Shown: positions 54,014 through 64,000 of the stretch, one piece after another
How positions within the stretch are numbered: the stretch's first letter is position 1
Layout: each line of letters starts with the position of its first letter
DNA from: Paramacrobiotus metropolitanus
Taxonomy: Eukaryota > Tardigrada > Eutardigrada > Parachela > Macrobiotidae
Reading direction: 5' to 3'
Assembly (NCBI RefSeq): GCF_019649055.1
Contig: NW_026570264.1
Coordinates: 558,001 to 622,000, forward strand
Length of the DNA: 64,000 nucleotides
Notes under the pieces: model-generated
Database searches by the model: none
The model's input: only the letters and a program-made list of their open reading frames with translations
Told to the model about the DNA's origin: nothing
Program-made: the position numbers and the translations under genes

Positions 54014-56152
54014 TTAGCCGGAGAAATACTGCGCAACCAGGGCATTACTGGCGGTGTCGTCGGCCGCGTAATAAAACATTCCGTACAGCAAATTTGCATA
54101 GCATAAATCGGCCGGCCGCACCACGGGACAATCCTGAAGCTGGGGCAGCCACACCGCGGTGGTCATCAGGGACATGTCGAAGCAGTACCGACCCAACTCT
54201 TTATTGACCGCGCTGGCGATGTTAGTGATGGTTTTTGATAGCAGCTGATCCGGGCGGGTACGCGTGATGACGTTCATATCCACCAGCTCGCAGATGCCGG
54301 TGGCGGTGTTGTAGCGGTAGCAGTAGTAGATGATGGCCATCGTGTCGTAGTCCGTGTACAGTACCAGCGCCGGTGCGGATTCTACAGAATTTGAACGGAA
54401 AATTAGAACCATTGTAGGCCCATTTTTACGAGTAAATCAAGAAATATCTACGATTATTATAATACTGTATAAGGCGTAAGATAACTGAATTAGGAACATC
54501 GGACAAGCTATTTTAAAAGTTCCAAAACGTATAATCCTATTTACAATTATTATGAACGATTATTTTAAAAGCAATTTCCAATTTATAATTTTCATAAATT
54601 CACAATTAATTTCCATGCGTTATGACTATCAATACTTTAGTAACAGGCATTTTTCACTTTATTTCATTAATTAATTAAAAAAACATTAGGCAGCAAGGGC
54701 GTAATAAACATGAGCTGAAATATTGTAAGTGTAAATACAACTGCACATACAGAATTCGTTTTGGAATTCCATACAAAAAGTTTTTAGGGTCAGCAAAATT
54801 TTTGCCCAAATAATAGCATGACTTTCGTCCCTGACGGTTAAAGCGCATCGACATTTTTTAAATTTGCTTGTTAATTTCTTACGTATGGTCGTTTTAGACG
54901 CATCGACATTCGGGCCGAAACCGTCAAACAGAGTGGACTTGAACACGCCGTCCGCATTCAGAAATCCGACAGCCGCCGAGTTCAGGCACTTGCGGGTGGT
55001 GCGGTCCACTCGCGTATACAGCTCTTCCAGGACGTACGCGTCGGTGTTCGTGGACGGTTCGATGGTCAGGTCTGTCAGATTGCTGACGTAGATCAGCGGA
55101 TTGTAGTGCAGCGTAAAGGGCACCGCGGCCGTGGGCGTGCCACGCCATTCCGCATAAATGTACCATTTTCCTAAACTCTGCAAAATAATAATTGTTGAGG
55201 GAATTTTAGGGTAATAATATAAAACTTATTCTATAAATAAACAATATTAAAATTTTCCGGAAATTTGTAAAATATTTGCAACGTATGCGTGCAGACAGTG
55301 GGGAGTATGGCAGAATTGTATGACTGGAGGTTTTTCTTGGCGTACCATCACTTAAGTAAGTTAATATTCTTATTATTTGTTATCTGGATATAGATATTAA
55401 GGAATAATTCAGTTACATTACTTACATATGTTGTTGCTAAATACGTATATCATTACAGAAACGTAAAAGTAAATAATTCCATGAATAAATAATTAATACT
55501 TAAGTAAAAGTATTTGATTCGTAATTTTTTGTAGCCACCGTTAATGCACCAAAAACCGTTAATGCACCACCACCGTTAATGCATCGTACCCGGAACGAAT
55601 CGAAATTATTCACGGGTTCGATGTAGTTGGGGAACTGCGGCGTTTTGCCGGTACAGCTGTAGTAGGAGCTGTCATAGGAGCGGTCGTTGGAGCGATCTCC
55701 GTAGGAGTTGTCGTAGCCATAGTCCTGGTACCGATCGTAGCTGCCTGATCTGGAATAGGAATCATACTTGCGGGAATAGTCCAAGGAACGGTTGTACAAT
55801 CGGTAGTTGTTATCGTAATCACGATTATAATCACCCGGGGGATAATACCGGAAGTCACCCTTTCCGACGCCTGAAAAAATTTATCGGAATCAATTACACC
55901 TTGCCAAAATAAATAACCATATCTAGTTAATAGCTAAATTAGTACAAACAGCCTTCAGAATACTATTTATGGTTATTAATTTGTTATATAACGAGTCTGT
56001 TTGCTTTAATTTATTTACGGTATGTGCTGTTTTCAAAAAGCTGTTTAGGTTTTAATCTGCAGCAGTTAAATTTAAAATACTCTTAAAATTATGGCTTCGA
56101 GATCAGCCTTACATATTAACACGATAATGGTGGATAAAACCGTATTATGCAT
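54014..56152 (-). CDS. Apolipoprotein D-like secreted lipocalin, gene 2, with Tyr/Ser-rich linker
   Basis: Minus-strand exons 56,152-56,113, 55,870-55,590, 55,177-54,883 and 54,381-54,014 give 327 residues, phases 1, 0, 1. Exon 1 is a short signal peptide (MHNTVLSTIIVLIC). Exon 2 is unusually long (93 codons) and low-complexity: Tyr, Ser, Asp, Arg and Gly dominate (SYDRYQDYGYDNSYGDRS). It ends SCTGKTPQFPNYIEPVNN, the equivalent of the apoD CPNPP lead. Exon 3 starts SLGKWYIYAEW (GxW). Exon 4 has VLYTDYDTMAIIYYC (TDY) and GRYCFD. The linker should be disordered and could bind matrix, other proteins or ligand. The conserved cysteines of the group are all present. NLT occurs in exon 3 as a possible N-glycosylation site. 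Confidence 0.85.
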
Positions 56153-56296
56153 ATTAAGTATGATTAATTCAATCAATTGAGATGCCAAGCAGTGGTTAGT
56201 CCGCATAAAATTGATTACTCTCTACCTGGATTGTGCGTGTGAACTGCTCTCCAGCATGTTCATCTGGATCACTGTTTTCTGCTCCAGCATAACGCG

Positions 56297-56504
56297 TTAT
56301 GCAATCACTATTACGCGGTCAATCACTGCTGCGGTAACGCTGCACAGGATGCGGTAACCGCAAAAACCCGGCGTTTATGTAACACACACCACAGCGGTGT
56401 CAAGGTTGTGCAACGAAGATGACTTTGATGTTAAGTAACGTGGTAACAGTAAGGAATGCCGCGGTTGTTGCGTAATGAAGGTGAAAGATGTAACGCTTGC
56501 ATAA
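56297..56504. promoter_or_regulatory. Cluster of four C/EBP or PAR-bZIP type octamers upstream of lipocalin gene 2
   Basis: TTATGCAA (56,297-56,304), TTGTGCAA (56,406-56,413), TTGCGTAA (56,468-56,475) and TTGCATAA (56,497-56,504) are perfect members of the dyad class bound by C/EBP and PAR-type bZIP factors. They lie 145-350 bp upstream of the gene 2 start codon (56,152, minus strand). The surrounding sequence is rich in GTAAC(G)C half-sites. Confidence 0.5.
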
Positions 56505-56703
56505 CACAGAGTGATGCGCTTATTGCGCTGTATCAGCACGGGATTTAGTGGAGGTATCCCGTTGTATAATACAGAGCATACACTAGCACAGAAAAGGAAA
56601 ACTTTTATAGGACTTCATTTTATTATTATTAGGTTGTTAATTTTACAGCAACTCTCCCCTTCTGACGCCTGCAGGCAGTTATCGAAATTAAATGCAAAAT
56701 GAG

Positions 56704-56775
56704 AAAATTACTACCTTGCTTATAAAAATGGTGTTGTTGTTAAAATTACTACCTTGCTTATAAAACTGGTGTTGC
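56704..56775. repeat. 38-bp tandem duplication
   Basis: Two near-identical units beginning AAAATTACTACCTTGCTTAT start at 56,704 and 56,742. The region lies between lipocalin genes 2 and 3 and is non-coding. Confidence 0.75.
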
Positions 56776-57270
56776 ATTTGTAATATACTTCTATTTATGA
56801 ATGATAGCCACCTGCGTGACACTCGTAAAAGTATTTCATGACAGGCTACAATTTCCGGCCTGTTAACAACTGCAAAAAATTAAGTATGTGTAAAAAGCTT
56901 TTAATTTATAAATGTTTAGAGTTTGTTAACTATCAATCTGTGACACAGGATCGACATAAAAACAACAAAAAATTCGACATCGACATAAATTATTAATTAT
57001 CTATAAAATTATCTACTGTGTATGTAAGGCGTCCATAAATCAGTGTCAATAATCTCAGTAAATCCGTGATTCCGCTCCGCATAATCGCAATTTTGATCAC
57101 GAAGCTGAAAAACAAATCTGTTGGGAAATGCATTAATTTAATTAACTGAATACGATACGAGTACGGAAACAACCTGTTATAGCTATCAAAGGTTGGACAC
57201 ATTCAGGTTTACCGGAAAACATAGGTAACATATAAATTTTGCGGGACATAAATACATAAATGTTCAGCAT
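56776..57270. other. Intergenic stretch, AT-rich, no gene seen
   Basis: Sequence between the tandem duplication and the 3' end of lipocalin gene 3. Nothing recognised. Confidence 0.4.
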
Positions 57271-58905
57271 TTATGGATCTGATGCATTATCCTCTCCCGC
57301 TAAATACAGCATGCCATAGAGTAAATTATTATAACAATTATCCGAAGGCCGTAAAAAGGGGCACGCTGGTAACTGCGGCAGCCATGTTCCCCGGGTCATC
57401 ATGGCCACTTCGAAGCAGTATTTGCCCAGTAATCCATTGACCACGCCGGCGATGTACAGCGTCTCGTATGACGTCAGGCTGTCCGGACGCGAGCGGGTGA
57501 GGACGGTGACAATGGGGGAACTGCAGAATCCCGATGCGGTGTTGTACGCGTAGCACAGATATAACACGATATAGGTGTCGTAATCGGTGGACAAAATCAG
57601 CACTGGAGAACTTGCTACAACAAGCCGAACCATAAACGAACTACTAATGTACAGATACTATTCTATATGCAGTTTTTCCCATTCTACATCAGTTATTGTT
57701 TACTATTTAGATAATAACTTATGATGAAAAAAATGAAGCTTGAAGAAAAAATTTTCGAAATTGTTTTATTTGATTAAAAAAGCTAAAAAATTTTCTAAAT
57801 CATCAGATAGCATTTTTCATTTCGAAAAAATGCTTAAAAAAATCTAAATCATTTAAATATTAAACATTTCCTTAGATTTTCTGCCAGTTTTACGCGCCAA
57901 CCTTATTAGTTGCTAATCTGATTTTTAAATCTGCACCTAGATAAATGGTTAAAATGTTATTTTTTCCGTATGCAATAAAAGACTTCGTTTCTAAGAAATT
58001 TTTATTTTTTTCAAGTAAAAACTTGCCGAAAAATTTTGTGGTCCTTACCGATTAAAGGTTCAGCCGGCGTAGACTGGTAATTTAGTCGGTTTGGCGCATT
58101 AGTTTGATAGTTGTCGAAAACCGTCGCTTTGTAGGCACCATCTTCCGTCAGATAGCCAATAGCCGCGCTGTCCCGGCAAGTTCGATCACTCCGCTGCACA
58201 CTACTGAACAGCTCTTCCACGACGTACGCTTTCTTGTTGGTGGACGGTTCCAAGGTTAAGGCAGTCAGATTCTTCAAGTACATCATGGTGTTGTAATTCA
58301 ACTGGAAATGCGCTCCATCCGCCGCTGCATTGCCGCGCCACTCGAGATAGGTGTACCATTTGCCTAAAGTCTGCATAAGCAATATCTTTCCAGTTGCCAT
58401 TTAAAAAACGATTTGTTTGATGAATATGTACCGCCTAAATTTGAATAGCAAAGAAAATCTAGAGATAGCGTACCCGAAACAGATCCAGTTTTTTCATTGG
58501 CGGGATATAATTGGGAAACTGCGGCCCGGTTTCCCGGCAGGGATCATCGTACTCGTTGGGATGTGAACTACCTGGGTATTCATGTCCATCGCGATCGTGA
58601 TCAGGTGAGGAGTATCCAGAATGCGGGGAGGCTTCATCATAAGGATTCGCCGAGTTAAAGTATCGACTGCGATACCGCGATGCAGCATACCGGGAACTGC
58701 CCGCGCTGAACCCTGTAATACAACGGTATTCACAGTAAAACTAATGCTATCTTGTTACATATTACCTACGATTAGTAACCATTGCCGTAAGAACCAAAAA
58801 TACCACAAAAAAAGTGAAAAGCAAAAACTGTGCAGAGAAGCATTAAGAAATAAGGGTATTACCGATGACTACAAAAATGATGATCAGGAGGATAACTTTG
58901 ATCAT
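57271..58905 (-). CDS. Apolipoprotein D-like secreted lipocalin, gene 3
   Basis: Minus-strand exons 58,905-58,863, 58,712-58,474, 58,370-58,049 and 57,614-57,271 give 315 residues, phases 1, 0, 1. Exon 1 is a very hydrophobic signal peptide (MIKVILLIIIFVVIG). Exon 2 is an 80-residue Ser/Tyr/Asp/Pro-rich linker (YSSPDHDRDGHEYPGSSHPN) ending DPCRETGPQFPNYIPPMKK. Exon 3 starts TLGKWYTYLEW (GxW). Exon 4 carries LILSTDYDTYIVLYLC (TDY) and VLTRSRPD. It is closest to gene 2: both share EPSTN and AYVxEEL in exon 3, and both use a CGG|GTACG donor after exon 2. The exon 3 tail is longer than in its neighbours (APNRLNYQSTPAEPLIG). It is divergent with gene 4 across 477 bp. Confidence 0.85.
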
Positions 58906-59382
58906 TTTAAAAAGCCATTTATAACTTAACCAACTGCAACTGGGAGGGTAAAAAAATGTATTTTAATAGAATTTTTTTTGTGTTAGTGACACTGATAATA
59001 CTGAAGACTCTGCGGACTAAGTTCGTCCTCAAGCCCGGTATAGCATTCTCTCTATGGAATTCACAACCACATTGCATAAAGACTGTGGTAACGGTTATTA
59101 GGTAATCTCGTTACAGGTGCAGATGTTCTTTTATCGCTGCCGTAATTACTTTTTGCCATCACTCCGTTCTAAAACATTTGGGCTCGTAGTTGAGCAACGC
59201 TGTAAACTGGATGGATGTTGTACAATAGTAGTGAAATCAAAGGTCATTATATGGTTTGCAAACGATTTTTATGCTTAGAATTAGATACATCATACAGCGA
59301 AAGCAATGCAATTAGTTGGTTTTTCGTGCGTTTTCTAGTGGTGTTTTGCGATTCTCAAATATAGTAAGGTTGTTTCATAAAA
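58906..59382. promoter_or_regulatory. Shared intergenic region of divergent lipocalin genes 3 and 4
   Basis: The 477 bp between the two start codons contain one bZIP-type octamer TTGCATAA (59,072-59,079) and GTAAC/GTTAC half-sites near 59,088-59,115. A TATAAA lies only about 20 bp before the gene 3 start, too close for a normal TATA box. A bidirectional promoter is inferred from geometry. Confidence 0.4.
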
Positions 59383-60959
59383 ATGAACATATTCATATAT
59401 TCATCGATTGCCTTTGCGGTTCTCTTGCTGTTGCCCGGTTAGTAATGTCCGCGTAGTGTCCATGCAGTTCAGTAAATTTGTACTATACTTAGTGCCTACC
59501 TACTTACCGACTGTATTTAGTCAAAATAATCTGAATATTAATAAATTTTTTTAAAACAGCTTTTCATTAACAGCATCACAATGTTTTGTATTACGACAGT
59601 ATTTCGGAACTTCATATGTGGAGCCGAAACAGTTCACAAATCCCACGCTAAATTCGTGGTCTATTTTATAGGCTCCAATGACGGCAGCAAGTCGTGGAAG
59701 AAGAAAAAATATTACTTTAAGAGCCAAAAGAGATATTTCTGCGATTCCCGCTCCCGCCATCACCCTTCCTACCACCGGGTGCCGGCACCATGCGCAGCCA
59801 ATGCCAATCCACAGCTGTCCAGTCATATTAAACCCATGCCCATCGATCCATACCGGGTGAGTCAGCCAATTAACCCGAGCTCCCCAGTTTCTGGTGTTAT
59901 CTAGCTAGTAATTATGGTACAATTTTTGTTAAAAAACGCCCTTGTTTCGTGTAAAAGGCATATTGCGTAAAGAGGCGAGTCTCCTTTTGAAACCCATGTT
60001 GGTGATTTATGCCAATTGGTGTGTATTGTGTACTTGTTGACTATACCGTTTATCGATTTTATTGTTAGATTTTTGGAGCGAATACTGGCCGATTTCAAGT
60101 TTTTTGTTCAAGATGTGTTTTTAGGAGTGATTATTTTGTGTTTTGAGCAGATGCTTGGCAAATGGTATCAGCCCTTGGTATTTTACAACAACGCCAGCGT
60201 TAATTCTCTGGGATACAATTTCGCCGTCTACTACAACAACATTGGGAATGAGACGCTACTCGCCGGCACCGATACACCGGCACTGCTGATCGAATATTAC
60301 GAAAGCGCCATCGATGCCGATACGCAGAAGTGTGGCACCAATGTGGCCTTGAATCAACTGGCAGCAAACGGCAGAATGCGGCAGCTGTGGTTCTACAGTT
60401 TCATCACGGATCCGACGCAGTACGGGACAGGTAAAGACAGTAACGACCAATCAGATCTGTGTTTACAAAAAGTAAACAAATAATTATGCCCGAAAAGTGA
60501 AATTGCACGAATATTTTGGCAATGGCATTTTCCTGCTTTGTCCTAATTTTAATTGTGGGCATTTTTCCAGCATTGTGGCCGGATGTAGTGGCGTCGACGG
60601 ACTATGATTCCTATGCGATTATTTACGAGTGTGACCGCGTCAGCAACACCAGTCGTAGTGCCTGTGAGGAGCCCTACATCGCTGTGCTGACCCGTGACCG
60701 ACCCGATTTGGTGTCGTCCGCGGTGATAACGCGCGTGTCCAAGGAGATCGATCGCATCCTGGGCAAGTACTGCTTCGACGCCTCACACCTGCTGACACGC
60801 CCCTGGTACCCGGCACTGGGCGAATGTCCGCTGTATCGGCCCAGCATCGACTGCTACACGAAGCAGTACGATGCGTGGAAACTCCTGGCGGGTACCGGAC
60901 CGGGCAACGGACAAATCACGCCGGATAGCGGACCACAGACAGTGCAGTTTTTTGGTTAA
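59383..60959 (+). CDS. Apolipoprotein D-like secreted lipocalin, gene 4
   Basis: Exons 59,383-59,437, 59,672-59,856, 60,151-60,430 and 60,571-60,959 give 302 residues, phases 1, 0, 1. Exon 1 is a signal peptide (IAFAVLLLLPG at its end). Exon 2 is a 61-residue basic linker (SWKKKKYYFKSQKRYF) with HHPSYHRVPAPCAANANPQL and PMPIDPYR. Exon 3 starts MLGKWYQPLVFY; its ATG is not the initiator but the first codon after the TTGAGCAG acceptor. Exon 4 has VVASTDYDSYAIIYEC (TDY), VLTRDRPD and GKYCFDAS. Its sister is gene 5, with identical exon 3 and exon 4 lengths (280 and 389 bp). Exon 2 has two Cys, the second being the conserved lead Cys. NNT and NTS sequons are visible. Confidence 0.87.
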
Positions 60960-61554
60960 CAACCAGTTTATTTTACACTTTTACAGTAATGTTGATGCGG
61001 TTGTATGTAGTTCGAACAGTATTTCAAAATGTTGTCTGTGTCAGTTCTGTTACATCTTATAATTCGAAGGTGGCGGCTATTATACAGTTACTCCTATTTT
61101 ATTCGATACTCAGTAAAACATGCTGTGTGCTTCTGAATTTTGTCCAAACGCATGGCAGACAATATATCATGGCGAATTGTCGACTAAAAATCATGAAAAC
61201 GCAAAAACATTGCAAGGTTAAATCAAATGCCATGTGTAACTCTTTCATTTGGCCATTTGTTTTCTTAGTTAGCAGATACTTGCCGGCAAAAAGTTCCAAC
61301 AAGGCTGTTTTTATCCGTGAAATGCATATTGAAACGTTGTGCAATAAAGTAAGATGCGTTAAAGATCAGTTTTTCCCGAAAGCAAGCAGATAATTGCGAA
61401 ACAATGCAAAAGAGGTGTTACAAAACAAACTTTATACACGTAAGCCTGAAACCACTAGGTTCATCCGTACGAGTACCGATACAAAGAAATCTCGGCTGCG
61501 TTGCTTTTCTAGCGATATTGTGCAGAAGCGGTCTTTCCTTACACTGTAATAGAA
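60960..61554. promoter_or_regulatory. Intergenic region between lipocalin genes 4 and 5, with a C/EBP-type octamer
   Basis: TTGTGCAA at 61,337-61,344 lies 211 bp upstream of the gene 5 start. No coding region is recognised; the 134-codon frame at 60,989 has no domain and starts just after the gene 4 stop. Confidence 0.4.
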
Positions 61555-63516
61555 ATGAAGCCATTTATTGCAGCCGCTATTACTCTCGTCTTGTTATTTG
61601 CCGGTCAGAGATAAATTAAATAACTTTTGCCAGTTACTAAGTGACATATCAGACATTTTGTCAATATGAAGTGCTTCGATGCTTACAATATCAACATACA
61701 GTTCGTCTTCCGTCTTACTCGAAATTTATGGTTTCAATTTTTTTTGCAGATTTCAGCGACAGCAGCAGCCAGCACCAATGGAAAACAAGGAAGAAACTGA
61801 TGCGGCATTTTGGTAAATCGGCCTCCCGGTACCATTCATCCTACCACCGGGTGCCGGCCCCGTTCGCAGCCAATGCCAATCCGCAGCTACCGAGCTACAT
61901 CGAGCCAATGCCCATTGATCCGTATCGCGTAAGCAACCGTCAGAAAAAATTTGCGCCTGTAAATAATTCTTTCCATGAGAATAACAGTATAGCAAATAAA
62001 CATCGACATTATTCCGTAAAAAAATACAAAAAATCCACAGAAGCGAAAATGCATTCTTATGAACACTTTCATTTACAGTAACGTCTTAATAATAAACTTC
62101 GAATTTCTTTTTCAAACATATTACAGTGTAAAAAGCTTTCTGTTAAATATTATGACATGTATAAATGCTTTTCTTAAAATAAGCCATGGTTAATATAACG
62201 GTAGCCTAATTTAAATAAATATTGTGCATTGAAATCGAGTTTTGATTTCGTAATGAAAACAAATGAGGGTTTTACGTACCGCGTAGATGCTGGGCAAATG
62301 GTATAACTACCTGTCGTACTTTCCCAACACCAGCAGCAGTGACCTAAGCTACAATTACGTCACCTACTTCAATAATATGGGCAACGAGACAATCGCCCCG
62401 GGCACGGATATCCCGGCGCTGCTGGTGTTAACCTATGAGAGCACTATCGACCCGTCCTCAATGTCATGTGCGGAGGCCGTCGCGTTAACACACCTTCAGG
62501 CGGATGGCGGACTACGGCAGACATTTTTCGCCGATTATCGCACGGATCCGGCGCAGTATGCTATTTGTAAGTGTTAGTATTGGCTATCGTAAGTGGTCTT
62601 CCATTTTGGATGCTCACTCCACAGCAAAGTCGTTGTTTTCGGCATAATAAACGTTTTTCCTGTACGATGTCGCAAATGAGGCAGTTTACCATGCCAAACT
62701 AATTTCCGGTTCTAAAGAAAAGTAATCTCATACAACTGTACAGTGTACACGTTTGAACTGCTTTGATTTTAGTTTTGTCGCTTTAGGTTGACCTTTCAGA
62801 TGGATTTATTTTGTAAGCATACTTACCAGAAAACTTTTCTAACTCTAAATGAAAGAAATTCGTCTAAATTTCGTCCTGGAGGACATGCATGGCGAGAGAA
62901 AGTGCAATTACATATAAGTGTACTTTGTGACCGTAAGTGCACCAGCAGATTGGTCACATTTCTCATCCATAATTTACAGATGGCGAAGAAAATGTGCGCA
63001 GCGAGCGGCTTGTAATTTGAGTGCGAAAAAGACTTCAAAGTATGCGATAAGACTGCAAGTAGCTTTCAAACAGTAATTTCTGAAATATGGTAGCAAAATT
63101 TAGTCCTGTTATTTTACTGTGTTTCAGCACTCTGGCAGGTTTTGGTGGCATCCACAGACTACGATTCCTACCTGTTCCTGTATGAATGCGTCCGTGTCAG
63201 CAACGCTAGTCGCCACGTCTGCGAGCAACCCTACGTGCAGGTGTATACGCGCGACCGTCCGGATTTACTCACCTCCGCCGTGATAACGCGGGTAGCGCGG
63301 GAGACTGACCGCATCCTGGGCCGGTATTGCTTCGACGCTTCGCAAATGCTGGCGAGCACATGGTTTCCAACGTTGGGTGAATGTCCACAGTATCAGCCGA
63401 CCGCTGACTGTTACACCAAACAGTACGACGCTTGGAAATTCCTGGCGGGAACCGGACCGAATAACGGTCGCATGGCACCGCGTTACCAGCGGTTTGGCAA
63501 GCCCTTTTACCGCTAA
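61555..63516 (+). CDS. Apolipoprotein D-like secreted lipocalin, gene 5
   Basis: Exons 61,555-61,603, 61,750-61,928, 62,287-62,566 and 63,128-63,516 give 298 residues, phases 1, 0, 1. Exon 1 is a signal peptide (MKPFIAAAITLVLLFAG) with a weaker donor (GTCAGA). Exon 2 is a basic Ser/His/Arg linker ending SYHRVPAPFAANANPQLPSY. Exon 3 starts MLGKWYNYLSYF (GxW). Exon 4 has VLVASTDYDSYLFLYEC (TDY) and GRYCFDAS. The Cys that all four neighbours keep before the barrel is Phe here, and the extra exon 2 Cys of gene 4 is absent too, so this linker has no Cys at all. AATAAA follows at 63,592-63,597. The long third intron (561 bp) contains AT-rich non-coding sequence. Confidence 0.87.
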
Positions 63517-64000
63517 AGTCGGTTTTTGCGCCGATTTAACGTGTTTTGTCTTTTGCTGCAAATCTCGACCAATTTAAGCTTTGTGCAGCCGAATAAACGT
63601 TTAGCACAAATGTTTTTTTATCTTCTGCTCGATTAACGACGTTTATGGAAGTTAAGCTCAGTTTACTGTTTGTCCATAATTTGGAGACGGCCGCAGTTGC
63701 CCCACTTTCTTAATAAAATGAATATTTAAGTGAAAATAATTATCTCGAGCAATTCCATATTCATAGCATGATACTTCCGCACTAATCACGCGCTGGACTG
63801 TTATCGGTGCTGCTGCACGTACTGTAATGCATTCAGTAGTCAGCATTTAAATTATCGTTACGAAAGAAACCGTCACTACGATATAAGAGGTATGCAAGAA
63901 TAATTTGAGTATATTATAGTTATTTCTGGCATTTCTTTTGTTTCTTCTCATGCAGTTTGTGGAAAGCTTAGTTGCGCAACAGATTGCGCGCACACCCTGC
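63517..64000. other. Downstream region to the window edge
   Basis: After the gene 5 polyadenylation signal nothing is recognised. The last 40 bases (ATTGCGCGCACAC) resemble the dispersed repeat core, so another copy may begin at the edge. Confidence 0.35.

Noticed and set aside
60989-61393. 134-codon plus-strand frame after lipocalin gene 4
   Set aside because: It starts 30 bp after the gene 4 stop, has irregular composition and no domain, and overlaps the likely promoter of gene 5.

Overview
The window is eukaryotic nuclear DNA from a small-genome animal. Genes are split by short GT-AG introns, secreted-protein families sit in tandem, and several classes of transposable element are present. 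The receptor genes have a tardigrade-like look (class A GPCRs with an FPVQYR-type segment after TM3 and no DRY), so a tardigrade is my best guess. That is inference from family resemblance, not a database match.

Layout. Bases 1-9,100 hold the 3' end of a coiled-coil gene, then a tandem set of small three-exon Kazal-type secreted proteins: 1,328, a broken copy at 5,742, 7,212 and 8,565. These are interspersed with non-autonomous DNA transposons (PIF/Harbinger-like, hAT-like, mariner-like). A LINE-type C-terminal domain fragment follows at 9.4-10.2 kb. One class A GPCR gene (12.2-14.2 kb) has a broken paralogue at 32.0-33.4 kb and a third, truncated paralogue near 41 kb. Between and inside these lie three LTR elements: a minus-strand element with identifiable gag only (15.0-21.1 kb), a young Ty3/gypsy element (23.4-29.7 kb) and a K02A2.6/Mag-like gypsy element (35.2-40.5 kb). 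The last is nested inside a 1.63-kb non-autonomous Helitron. A second Helitron copy lies inverted at 45.9-47.6 kb and preserves the empty insertion site.

From 48 kb the window returns to host genes: a divergent Kazal pair (a probable pseudogene on minus at 48.0-48.4 kb and an intact-looking gene at 49.6-50.0 kb), then five lipocalins of the apolipoprotein-D type (51.1-63.5 kb). Three are on minus and two on plus, the inner pair head to head. All five share four exons with intron phases 1-0-1: a signal peptide, a fast-evolving linker exon, the GxW half of the barrel, and the TDY half with conserved cysteines. Palindromic C/EBP or PAR-bZIP type octamers recur upstream of them, which suggests a shared regulatory input.

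The Kazal and lipocalin products are predicted to be secreted: small protease inhibitors and small-hydrophobic-ligand carriers. The most novel-looking material is the lipocalin array with its variable linker exon and recurrent bZIP octamers. Next come an LTR element carrying a captured 3' half of tRNA-Asn, a gag-only LTR element, and a zinc-knuckle reading frame downstream of a gypsy pol region.
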